Shown one piece after another: positions 33,600-44,903 of a DNA stretch of 64,000 nt (positions within the stretch are counted from its first letter, which is position 1; each line of letters opens with the position of its first letter). Location of the stretch: NCBI RefSeq assembly GCF_009905375.1, contig NC_133652.1:24357339-24421338 (forward strand). The letters run 5' to 3'. The DNA comes from Apium graveolens. Its lineage: Eukaryota; Streptophyta; Magnoliopsida; Apiales; Apiaceae. Made by a program: the position numbers and the translations under genes. The notes below the pieces were generated by a model. That model was given only the letters and a program-made list of their open reading frames with translations. It had not been told where the DNA came from and did not search any database.

Positions 33600-34378
33600 A
33601 AAATTATTCTCTAAAGCTGATAGTGATGAGTCCCTAATAATATGGCTACTCAGCTTCGACCATCTTCATTTTAATGGCTTAAAATTATTAAAATAAAAAG
33701 AAACGTTTCTTTGCATGCCCATAATTGTTTTCTTTGGAAAACAATATCGTTTGCCATTTTCTAAGTCACTATGTAGAGTTAAAGCCCCACTTGAACTTGT
33801 ACATACAAGGTTTCTCTACCTGCACCTTCAACTTGTACATACAACGTTTCTCTACCTGCACTAGTTACTTCTCTTTCTGAATAAAAAAGATATTTTCTAG
33901 TATTTACACCCGCATCACTTGGGTATATTTTCTGGAGTACATATCTGAAGCATTTTATTTTTACCTTGTTTAAAACTCTAGAAGAAAAAAATATGTGACT
34001 ATTCTATAAAACTTTTAAGATCTGATCATGGAAGTGAATTCACCAGTAATGAATTCCAAAATTCTGAAAAGAACATGGAATGAAAAGGGAGTTGACCGTA
34101 CGTCCTACGCTATAACAAAAAGGTGCCGCCGGACGGAAAAATAGGACCATTGTTTAGATGGCCAGAAGATACTCCAAGGTAACAAAAATTGCTTAAAAAT
34201 TTATGGGCACCAGCTGTTAATAGAATAATTTACATTTTGAATAGATATTCTACAAAAATCGTGAGAAATAGAATACCTTATGAAGCATAATTTAAAGAAA
34301 AATACAAGATTGATCATTTTAAAATATTTGACAACATCGTGTATGCTCATGTTCCTAAAGAAAACCGAGACAAAATAG
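33600..34378 (+). pseudogene. Decayed Copia pre-integrase and integrase, 5' part
   Basis: Plus-strand traces in Copia order are SDESLIIWLLSFDHLHFNGL (pre-integrase), GKQYRLPF, APLELVHT, then SDHGSEFTSNEFQ (integrase) and YAHVPKENRDK. The last trace runs to the insertion point of the Angela-like element. The relic resumes at 43030. Many frameshifts and stops are present. Confidence 0.7.
33791..33862. repeat. 36-bp tandem duplication
   Basis: Two adjacent units share ACTTGTACATACAA and TTTCTCTACCTGCAC, with about two mismatches. It lies within the relic's integrase start. Confidence 0.85.
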
Positions 34379-35910
34379 TGTTAGTGTAGGTGCCCTAGAG
34401 GCAATACATTATTCTTTTATCTTTATGTCAGTTGATCATTCAATAAATGTATTTATTATGACCTTAATTACTGCGATATTTTGTTAGCATAATAAATGTC
34501 CTTAGAATCATGATACAAATTGTATAGTTTAAGTACATGACTTGAACTTGAGATTATATAATATATCATATTCTTAAAGGTCCCTAATCGAGTATTATTA
34601 TATAGGACAATAATAATACATAGATAGACTAGTATGTTGTTTGACAAGATAACCACATCTCATTGGTTATAAGTATGGGGATACTAAAGTCAATACATAG
34701 GTACATGTGAGAGTACATGGTACTGGACAGACCCACAGTGAGATTCTTCATGTTTAATAAAGTCATAATAAAGACTCACAGTGATAATGGTGTAACGATC
34801 CTTTGACTTGAAATCATTATATTTCTATACGAGGATTAATATACTTTGACTACATTAAAAGTTACTTTTGATCGGGTGATGATAAAAGTGGACATCGGGT
34901 ATATCATGAGTCGTATGAGAAATATGAATGATAGATAAAGGATTTAACCCTCCTATAATTAGGAGAGATATTATTGGCCTCTTGATTGAGTGAGATTATA
35001 AAAGCATGGCCATGCTCAAATAATGATTTGTCTCGATAATCTACTCATGGATCAAGTAAACCCGGATTAAATGTTGAAGAGGATGACTAAATACATGCCT
35101 CGAGTTTAATCTATAATATGTATGGTTAAAGGGATTATATTACACGAAAAACATTAATCACGAAAGGTTTTATCTAATCACGATTTAATTATTGTTTAAT
35201 TGGGTAACAATGATGTATTACTAGATACCGCTCATTGTTTATAATTTTATTAGAGAATAAAATTATTGCCAATTAAATAATAGCCTATAGGGTCGCACAA
35301 ATAGAGCACTTAATGGAATAGTTAATTTAAATTATGGATTTAAATTAATTGATGATTATTTGAATTTTATTATAATTAAGTAAGACTTAATTGAGATAAT
35401 ATAAATTCGAATTAAAAGGAATGTTTTTGCCCATAATAATTAAGTATGACTTAGTTATTAATTAAATAATAGAAATTTATTTTTATTATTTAAACCAATA
35501 CCTACTAGGGTTGGGCTTTGCTATTATGGGCCTTTTTAATCAGTCATTATAAATAGATAATGAGAGGTTAAAGAGGCTTGTACGTTTTTTAAGAAAACCC
35601 TAGCAGTAAGGAGAGGCAGAGGCAATTCAGATCGTCAAGAAGTAGGCTAGTACATCCATTCCGTAGTCAAGTTCGTGAGACGTTGTTGAAGGTGCTCGTG
35701 TGGATACCATAGAGGTGTTTCTCCGAGAGGTAGACACAAAGCGTGATAGCTAGGATCTCCGTTGAGTTCGTGAAAGTTAATCTCTTGAAAGGTATGATTC
35801 GTTATCTCCATAATCTGCCCATAATTATACATGGATCCTGTTTTTGGGTTTCGAAATTTTTTGTTTTATTTACGTTTATCCGCTGCGTTTTATGCCTTCG
35901 GAACCCAACA
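34379..35910 (+). repeat. Angela-like 5' LTR
   Basis: 1532 bp, from TGTTAGTGTAGGTGCC to GGAACCCAACA. Confidence 0.95.
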
Positions 35911-35911
35911 A

Positions 35912-35925
35912 TGGCATCAGAGCTA
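35912..35925 (+). other. Primer-binding site
   Basis: TGGCATCAGAGCTA lies one base after the LTR and is an initiator-Met-type site with T to C at the fourth base. Confidence 0.85.
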
Positions 35926-37524
35926 CGTGTATAAGGGGCTGATTTGGTTACGTGTTTACTGTATTTTTACAAGTATGCATGTGTGATGAGTCTGCCATGA
36001 TAACAGTTATGTTATATGAGTCTGCCATGATAACAGTTATGTTATATGAATGATATGATGAATCTGTTAATGATCTATATGATGATACTAGTATGTTTAA
36101 GATCTACCATAACTCATATGTATGCGATCTCTTAAAATATGTATACTGATACACGTTTTTGGTAACTGGGATATGGATCGTGTGTATACTGATATATGCT
36201 TCTGGAATAGTATTCTGATACATGTTTTTCTAGTATTCTGATACATGTTTTTCTTGTATTCGATCCGCGTGCTTAGGGTTTCGTTTTTAATTTGTGCTTA
36301 TGACATATGCTTTACTTATTTATTATTCTTGATTGGATCATGATAAGTGATAAATAGTATGTCATCTTTATATGATCTATCATGTTTTTTAATGGTTACT
36401 TGAGCATGGTGCATAGTTATGGCCTTAAGACCTTAGTTGTAATGGTTTATTCTTTTGGTTTGTAATAAATACGACTTGCATGTCGTTTTTTATTTGTAGT
36501 TGTTTTATCTCGAATGTAACTCGAGTTCTTTTGTAAGTTCATTAGTATAATTTTTAATGTAACATCCAAGAAGGACAAGGGAAAGAGGAGGCATCCTATG
36601 GAGGCCAAGGAGACAATGGAAGCAATAGAGAAGACATATGTAATAATTATTTTTACACCATAGATTGACCTTGATCTTTTCATTAGCCTGAAAAGATCAC
36701 ATTGGATTGGGCCATAACTATTGCACGTTCACTTTACGTACTTTTCATATGATGTATAAATAGTATGTGTAGAGTAGAAAATACATATTTTAATTAGATT
36801 AATGATGCATGTATGTATTAGATACATCACCCATGCCATGCCTTTAAACAAGATAAAATATGTAACGACTCAAGATTTAAAATTAACAAACGATCATGAG
36901 ATTCTCGTGTTTATGAAACACGGAATAAAATACGAATTTTCTTTAAAAATCCCTAAGTAAAAATATTAAGTTTTAATCAGATGCTTTCCAATGAATGAAC
37001 ACTCATTAAATCCTAGATCGATAAGGGGAAGGGCTGTCAGTGGCAGGGGACTCCTATCTATCATGGTGAAATGTGACGAATATAAACGGTTATATTCGGA
37101 CGTTGTATCATTGGGTCTAACTTAACTGAGTCATCATAATAAGGTGAATATAAACGGTTATATTCAACTATTATGAACTTAGAAGCATAGAGTTTGGTTA
37201 AAAATCTATTAGATAGATAAGATCAATTATTGTTCACCAAATTATCCAAGAATTATATATGATATAATTGACAACTATTGTCTACCTAAATAATCATGTT
37301 TTAAGGATACCAGTGGTTGACTTAGAACATGACGAAATATGGATCTTGGCTCACTAGAAAGATTTATGGGATATACTTTCCGAATTAATAGTTAGGGCTA
37401 TTAATTTGATAAAAAAAAATAGTGGGAGATATATTACGAATATATCATAATCATATGAACATAAAATTTTAACTCAGACAATCTAATGTTTATTTTGCGC
37501 TTTTATTATTGTAGATACTGAGTA
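35926..37524 (+). other. Long untranslated leader of the Angela-like element
   Basis: 1.6 kb without a gag-like ORF. It contains a doubled 30-bp unit at about 35988-36047 (TCTGCCATGATAACAG) and a doubled 22-bp unit near 36208-36253 (ATTCTGATACATG). Long leaders are usual for this lineage. Confidence 0.6.
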
Positions 37525-37854
37525 ATGGAAAACAACACAAACACACTATCCGTACGTTCAGTCCTTGAGAAGGACAAGCTGACAGGAGGAAACAACTTCC
37601 TAGACTGGCAGAGGAATTTGAGGATTGTCCTCAGGCAGGAGCGCAAGCTCCATGTCATTGATATTCCTCCTTCAGGCCCCCTTCCTGAGGGTGCTACTGC
37701 TGATGAACGAGCAGCACGCACAAGGGATGAGAATGATACAAATGATGTTGCATGTCTTATGTTGGCAACTATGAGTGCTGAGCTTCAAAGACAGCATGTG
37801 CATATGGATGCATATACTATCAATGAGCACTTGCAAAGCATGTTTACAAGCTAA
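37525..37854 (+). pseudogene. Gag N-terminal part, ended by an in-frame TAA
   Basis: 109 codons starting MENNTNTLSV, with a Copia gag N-terminal pattern (NNFLDWQRNLRIVLRQE). TAA at 37852 stops it. The same frame continues gag-like straight after (RQERFNTSKSLF) into the ORF at 37972. The stop therefore lies inside gag and should block most polyprotein synthesis. Confidence 0.85.
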
Positions 37855-37971
37855 ACTCGTCAAGAAAGGTTCAACACGAGTAAGTCACTTTTTAATTGCA
37901 AACAAGGGGCGAGTGAACCAGTTGGCCCACATGTTCTGAAGATAATTGGTTACATTGAGTACCTTGAAACT

Positions 37972-40900
37972 TTGGGTTTCCCGATTGGTCCGGAAACTGG
38001 TATTGACCTAATCATGAATTCTTTGAACAACAAATTCACTCAGTTTGTTGTGAACTACAATATGAATGAATTTGACAAAACACCTACTGAATTGTTGCAT
38101 ATGTTGAGAACATATGAGACCAACATGAAGACAGCTGAACCTGCTCCCATACTGATGGTGGGAAATAAAGGTAAGGCCAAAGGGAAGGGTAAATGGAAGG
38201 GTAAGAAGAAGATTGGATCTGATTCTACACCCAAGCCAAAGTCAGGTTCCAAACAGGCTTTAAAGCCTAAAGGTGGTGTGGCCAAGGGTGAATGTCACTA
38301 CTGTAAGAAAGATGGTCACTGGAAGAGAAACTGTCCAATTTACTTGGAGGATCTGAAGAAAAAGAAAGCAGTTCAGATTTCTGGATCAGGTATTTATGTT
38401 AGAGAAGTCAATTTGTCTATTTCTACATCTTGGGTATTTGATACTGGATGTGCTTCTCACATTTGTATAAATGTGCAGGGCCTGCAGAGAAGTAGAACTT
38501 TGGCTAAGGGAGAAGTGGACCTAAGAGTAGGCAATGGAGCAAAAGTTGCTGCTTTAGCTGTAGGGACTTATTATTTATCTATGCCCTCTGGGCTTGTTTT
38601 AGAACTAGAAGACTGTTTTTACGTGCCTACGATTCGCAGAAACATTATTTCTGTTTCTTGTTTGGACAAGAAAGGTTTTTCGTTTACAATAAAGAACAAC
38701 AGTTGCTCTTTTGCTTTGAATGATTTAACCTATGGTGTTGCGCATTTATTTAATGGTTTATATGTTCTTGATTTAGATAACCCTGTCTGTAATATAGAAA
38801 ACAAACGACTTAAAATGAATGACTCAAATCAAACATACCTCTGGCATTGTCGTCTAGGCCACATAAATGAGAAACGCATATCCAAATTACATAAGGATGG
38901 ATACTTGGATAAGTTTGATTTTGAATCATACCAAGAATGCGAATCTTGTTTGCTTGGTAAGATGACTAAATCCCCTTTCACTGGTAAGGGTCAAAGGGCC
39001 ACTAAATGTCTGGAGCTAATACATAGTGATGTATGTGGCCCAATGCGTGTAATGGCTAGAGGAGGCTACTACTACTTCATAACATTTACTGATGATTTCA
39101 GTAGATATGGATATGTATATCTTATGAAGAACAAATCCGATTCTTTTGAAAAATTTAAAGAATACAAGGTTGAAGTAGAGAAGCAAATTGGCGGAGATGC
39201 AAGTATTAAGATCTTACGATCCGATCGTGGGGGTGAATACTTAAGCACCGAATTTAGAGAGTATTTGAAAGAGTGTGGTATTGTATCACAACTCACTCCG
39301 CCAGGAACACCTCAATGGAATGGAGTTTCAGAGAGGAGAAATCGCACCTTGTTGGACATGGTGCGATCGATGATGAGTCATGCAGATCTTCCAATTAGTT
39401 TATGGGGTTACGCTCTAGAAACAGCGGCTTTCACACTTAACCGTGTTCCTACTAAGAAGGTTCAAAAGACTCCATATGAGATATGGAAAGAGAAACGGTC
39501 AGGCATGAACTTTATGAAAGTTTGGGGATGTAAGGCGTTTGTGAAACGTCAAGAATCTGACAAGCTTGGACCTAAATCCGAAGAGTGCATTTTTGTAGGA
39601 TACCCTAATGAAACAAAGGCGTATTATTTTTATAGTCCTTCTGAGCAGAAAGTGTTTATTGCTCGAGATGCTGTCTTCATGGAAAGAGATTTTGTTTCCA
39701 AAAGAAACAGTGGGAGAACTATAGATCTCGATGAAGATCGAGAACCGCAAAATAGCATTGAACCTGAAGTGGAACAAGAGCAGAATAATAATAATGCTCA
39801 ACAAACACAGGTTGTTCGTAGATCTGGTAGATTTCGCCATGAGCCAGAGAGATATGGATTTCTCATGACTCAGTGTGGTGATTTGATGCTCATAGATGAA
39901 GATGAGCCTCTCACATACCAAGATGCTATAAACAGTCCAGACTCTAAGAGATGGCTTGAAGCCATGAAATCCGAGATAGATTCCATGTACGAAAACCAAG
40001 TATGGACTTTGGTTGATCCACCTGAAGGGGTAAAACCCATAGGGTGCAAATGGGTTTTTAAGAAGAAAAAGGGCATGGATGGAAATGTTCAGACCTATAA
40101 AGCTAGGCTGGTTGCAAAAGGTTTCAAACAAATTCATGGTATTGACTATGATGAAACTTTCTCATCAGTGGCTATGGTCAAGTCTATAAGGATTTTACTT
40201 GCCATTGCAGCATTCCATGATTATGAAATCTGGCAAATGGATATCAAAACAGCCTTCCTTAATGGAAGCCTTGAAGAGGATGTGTACATGACACAACCTG
40301 AGGGTTTTGTCGATCCAAGGAATGCTGGCAAGGTATGTAAATTGCGTCGATCCATTTATGGATTGAAGCAATCCTCTAGGAGATGGAATATCCGTTTTGA
40401 TGAAATAGTCATAGAGTATGGCTTTGTTCAAAATGAAGATGAACCGTGTGTTTACAAGAAGGTTAGTGGGAGCTATGTGGCATTCATAGTACTATATGTT
40501 GATGATATACTACTAATGGGGAATGGCATACCTTCTCTAAAGGCTGTTAAGACTTGGTTAGGGAGCAATTTCTCCATTAAAGACTTAGGAGAGGCATCCT
40601 ACATTCTAGGAATGAGGATCTATATAGAAAGATCTAGAAGGATGATCGGTCTAAGTCAGAGCATATACATTGATAAGGTTTTGCATCATTTTGGAATGCA
40701 AAATGCAAAAAGGGGATATGTCCCCGTGTCTCAAGGGATAACGATCTCTAAGGACCAGTGTCCGAAATCATTGGATGAGAAGGACCACATGAATAAAGTT
40801 CCATATGCTTCAGCAGTTGGATCTATCATGTATGTAATGGTATGTACTCGCCCAGATGTCTCGTATGCTTTGAGCATGACGAGCAGATACCAGTCTAATC

Positions 40901-41190
40901 CGGGTGAAGGTCACTGGACGGCAGTTAAGAATATTCTTAAGTACCTGAAAAGAACTAAAGATTCATTCTTGGTGTATGGAGGAGAAGAGAAACTCGTTGT
41001 AAAAGGTTACACCGATGCAAGTTTCCAAACAGACAGAGATGATACTGTATCACAGTCTGGTTTTGTGTTTTGTCTAAACGGAGGTGCTGTAAGCTGGAAG
41101 AGTTCAAAACAAGAAACAGTAGCTGATTCTACAATGGAGGCTGAGTACATTGCAGCTTGTGAAGCAGCTAAGGAGGCCGTTTGGATTTGA
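37972..41190 (+). pseudogene. Gag C-terminus, protease, integrase, RT and most of RNase H
   Basis: 1072 residues in the same frame as the upstream gag piece. The CCHC knuckle is C108/C111/H116/C121, after a Lys/Gly-rich stretch. The protease active site is D157 (DTGC). The pre-integrase region is LWHCRLGHINE. The integrase triad is D353, D418, E454. RT has QMDIKTAFLNG at about 755 and YVDD at 842-845. RNase H has GYTDASF and STMEAEYIAA. It ends at an in-frame TGA (41188-41190) where the codon after VWI should be, and the last 98 codons continue in frame. The first ATG here is internal to the polyprotein and is not a native start. All catalytic residues of PR, IN and RT are kept, so decay is recent. 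Confidence 0.92.
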
Positions 41191-41484
41191 AAGTTCATTT
41201 CTGATTTGGGAGTGGTTCCATCGATCGCAGATCCCATTGATCTATACTGCGATAATAATGGAGCCATTGCACAGGCTAAAGTACCTAGATCACACTCCCG
41301 GGCTAAACATATACTCAAGAGATTTCACCTTATTCGAGAGATTAATGAACGGGGTGATATACACATATGTAAAGTGCACACAAATGATAACATTGCAGAC
41401 CCACTGACCAAAGGCTTGTCACAGCAGAAGCACGATGGTCACACTAGTTCCATGGGTATTAGATATATGGGTGATTGGCTCTAG
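41191..41484 (+). pseudogene. RNase H C-terminal part after the TGA
   Basis: The same frame continues with YCDNNGAIAQAK, SRAKHILKRFHLIREI and DPLTKGLSQ, the usual Copia RNase H end. The stop TAG is at 41482-41484. Confidence 0.88.
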
Positions 41485-41486
41485 TG

Positions 41487-41498
41487 CAAGTGGGAGAT
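41487..41498 (+). other. Polypurine tract
   Basis: CAAGTGGGAGAT directly precedes the 3' LTR. Confidence 0.8.
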
Positions 41499-43029
41499 TG
41501 TTAGTGTAGGTGCCCTAGAGGCAATACATTATTCTTTTATCTTTATGTCAGTTGATCATTCAATAAATGTATTTATTATGACCTTAATTACTGCGATATT
41601 TTGTTAGCATAATAAATGTCCTTAGAATCATGATACAAATTGTATAGTTTAAGTACATGACTTGAACTTGAGATTATATAATATATCATATTCTTAAAGG
41701 TCCCTAGTCGAGTATTATTATATAGGACAATAATAATACATAGATAGACTAGTATGTTGTTTGACAAGATAACCACATCTCATTGGTTATAAGTATGGGG
41801 ATACTAAAGTCAATACATAGGTACATGTGAGAGTACATGGTACTGGACAGACCCACAGTGAGATTCTTCATGTTTAATAAAGTCATAAGAAAGACTCACA
41901 GTGATAATGGTGTAACGATCCTTTGACTTGAAATCATTATATTTCTATACGAGGATTAATATACTTTGACTACATTAAAAGTTATTTTTGATCGGGTGAT
42001 GATAAAAGTGGACATCGGGTATATCATGAGTCGTATGAGAAATATGAATGATAGATAAAGGATTTAACCCTCCTATAATTAGGAGAGATATTATTGGCCT
42101 CTTGATTAAGTGAGATTATAAAAGCATGGCCATGCTCAAATAATGATTTGTCTCGATAATCTACTCATGGATCAAGTAAACCCGGATTAAATGTTGAAGA
42201 GGATTACTAAATACATGCCTCGAGTTTAATCTATAATATGTATGGTTAAAGGGATTATATTACACGAAAAACATTAATCACGAAAGGTTTTATCTAATCA
42301 CGATTTAATTATTGTTTAATTGGGTAACAATGATGTATTACTAGATACCGCTCATTATTTATAATTTTATTAGAGAATAAAATTATTGCCAATTAAATAA
42401 TAGCCTATAGGGTCGCACAAATAGAGCACTTAATGGAATAGTTAATTTAAATTATGGATTTAAATTAATTGATGATTATTTGAATTTTATTATAATTATG
42501 TAAGACTTAATTGAGATAATATAAATTCGAATTAAAAGGAATGTTTTTGCCCATAATAATTAAGTATGACTTAGTTATTAATTAAATAATAGAAATTCGT
42601 TTTTATTATTTAATCCAATACCTACTAGGGTTGGGTTTTGCTATTATGGGCCTTTTTAATCAGTCATTATAAATAGATAATGAGAGGTTAAAGAGGCTTG
42701 TACGTTTTTTAAGAAAACCCTAGCAGCAAAGAGAGGCAGAGGCAATTCAGATCGTCAAGAAGGAGGCTAATACATCCATTCCGTAGTCAAGTTCGTGAGA
42801 CGTTCTTGAAGGTGCTCGTGTGGATACCATAGAGGTGTTTCTCCGAGAGGTAGACACAAAGCGTGATAGCTAGGATCTCCGTTGAGTTCGTGAAAGTTAA
42901 TCTCTTGAAAGGTATGATTCGTTATCTCCATAATATGCCCATAATTATACATGGATCCTGTTTTTGAGTTTCGAAATTTTTGTTTTATTTAAGTTTATCC
43001 GCTGCGTTTTATGCCTTCGGAACCCAACA
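41499..43029 (+). repeat. Angela-like 3' LTR
   Basis: 1531 bp. About 20 scattered differences from the 5' LTR, roughly 98-99% identity by eye. Confidence 0.95.
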
Positions 43030-43600
43030 AATAGATGAAACGGGAGATAAACCGAATGGAAAGGGAGAAACGTTCAAATTTATTGGTTAGAGTGATATAT
43101 AAAAAGGATTTAGGTTGTTTAATCCTACAACCTATCAACTTTTGATTTCAAGAGACATTATTTGTGATGAAGTGGCAACATGAAATTGAGAAAAGAATAC
43201 TTCTTAAATTTTTTTAAAAAATGGCTTAAGTTGAGCCTCCATCTACACGGAAAAAAAGAACCTTAAAATCAACAAAATTGAAGAAACTGGCATGTATTCC
43301 GAAGATGTCGATGCATATTCAAAATTTTCATCATGGAAGACTCGATCTTTTGGTGATCTTTATCAAAATTGCAACATGATCTTACCATCCATCGAGGAAG
43401 CTTCATAGTAAAATTCGTGAAGAATGGCAATGAATGAAAAACTGAAAATGATCGAGAAAATTAGATTTGGGAGCTCATATAGAGGTCTAAAATAGAGATG
43501 TAATTGGACTAAAATAGAATTATAAAATAAAATATAATGAGGATGGTTTAGTTCCAAAATATAAGGCTCGTTTGGTTACGAAATAATACTCACAACAACC
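43030..43600 (+). pseudogene. Decayed Copia integrase C-terminus to RT start (continuation)
   Basis: This continues the relic of 33600-34378 directly after the TSD. It has an integrase-end segment (GFRLFNPTTYQLLISRDI), a linker with YQNCNMILPSIEEAS and MNEKLKMIEKI, and an RT start (VPKYKARLVTK, YSQQP). The Sirevirus LTR at 43601 cuts it off there. Confidence 0.7.
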
Positions 43601-44623
43601 TGTGTTAGTCCTTTAACAATATAGCAAGAATTACTGAAGGGGGGTTGAATGGAATTCTTGAACCTTTTTCTTAAAATAAAAATGTTCAAACTCGAATACA
43701 AATATAAGTGTTTTGATTAGCACAATGCGGAATAAAAACTTAAGTGAATCAAAATATAAGTAATTAAAAACAAGAGTCTTTAAAAACTTTCTGATGGATT
43801 TAAACAATTCCACCAAAGATATATATTATATCGAGAGAACTCTTTGTGCAAGAATGCTCACAGCTGCTTACAAATTTGAACTACTGAGAATACAGAGAAA
43901 TGCTAATAATTCTGCTTACAAATGTTTCTCACTTTTTATATCTCAGATCTTAGTTTCTATTTGCTACTTCTTGGTTTATATATTACCAAGATTACAAAGT
44001 CAAAAGATAGAATCATTATAAAAACTATCAGTTTTTATACTTTGCTACTTTGTTCTCTTTTACCCAGTTAATAGGCTTCCTCATTCCATTTGCATACATC
44101 TCGACGCATGTGACCAGTTGTCACTGTCAACTGATGTTTGAATTCTTTATCCATTGGGTACATGATCATCCGTCGACTTGATGATCATCCGTTGATGGCT
44201 TCATTGATCATCCGTCGACTGCTATATAAAACATCCGTTGATAGCCATTTGATCATCCGTCGATGGCTTTATTAATCATCCGTCGGTAGCTATTTTGGCA
44301 CTTGACTTCAATTCATTTATGCAGAATTATAAGACATCATCTATGTATAATTAATCAACCTATTCTGCATATCTAGTTAAAGTCAACATGACTTATATGC
44401 CACTACAGAATTTATACAAAGGTGTATGCAGAAATGTGCTACAGACTCATTATTACATAAGCTACTCACTCTATGGATAATAAGTCATCATCCGTCGGGA
44501 TTATAATGAGTTATCCGTCAGGACTAAAATTCTTATCCGTCGAGTGCTACATTATTTCACTAAGTAAAATCTACTTAGGTGTTTTGTTTATGAAATCATC
44601 AAGTACACAACATATGCACAACA
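43601..44623 (-). repeat. Sirevirus LTR, minus orientation
   Basis: 1023 bp. On the minus strand it runs from TGTTGTGCATATGTTG to GGACTAACACA. It holds nine ATCCGTCGA-type sites in two arrays. Confidence 0.9.
44168..44286 (+). repeat. ATCCGTCGA array in the left LTR
   Basis: Six sites start at 44168, 44187, 44210, 44233, 44254 and 44278, all in the same orientation, at 19-24 bp spacing. Two carry TTGA instead of TCGA. A second cluster lies at 44490, 44513 and 44535. Confidence 0.9.
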
Positions 44624-44635
44624 ATCTCCCCTAAT
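44624..44635 (-). other. Sirevirus polypurine tract (left)
   Basis: Minus-strand ATTAGGGGAGAT directly precedes the LTR. Confidence 0.8.
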
Positions 44636-44903
44636 TTATGTCTACTGGAATTGTAGCCATAAATTAAGAGATACTTGATGATAACAAAACATCCTAAATA
44701 TACAGCTTTAAAGAAAAGTAGATAATACTTAAAGTGCTTCAAATAATCAAAATGTGCAAAGTTTAGCTCACAGTCATTTCAAGATGCTCCTCTAGCCTGA
44801 GCAGATTTTTCTAGTTTCTTGAAGGACTGGATCTTCTTCCAAGCTTTCTGTTGTTTTCATTAATCTGATTTTGGAGCTGCCTGTGGAATTCCAATTCATC
44901 AGA

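Larger units (their letters stand above)
34379..43029 (+). mobile_element. Angela-like Ty1/Copia retrotransposon
   Basis: 8651 bp, with LTRs of 1532 and 1531 bp that differ at about 20 positions. The TSD AATAG is perfect (34374-34378 and 43030-43034). The long LTRs, the 1.6-kb leader and the sequence style (LRSDRGGEYLS, RRSGRFRHEPERYGF) suggest the Angela/BARE lineage. The frame has only two in-frame stops. It splits an older Copia relic that continues on both sides. Confidence 0.95.

Noticed and set aside
39499..40137. 212-codon minus-strand ORF
   Set aside because: It is antisense to the integrase/RT coding region of the Angela-like element.
44168..44545. CRISPR-like array from the regular ATCCGTCGA repeats
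   Set aside because: The sequence is a plant retrotransposon LTR; repeat units are 9 bp with similar, non-unique spacers, and no cas genes are present.
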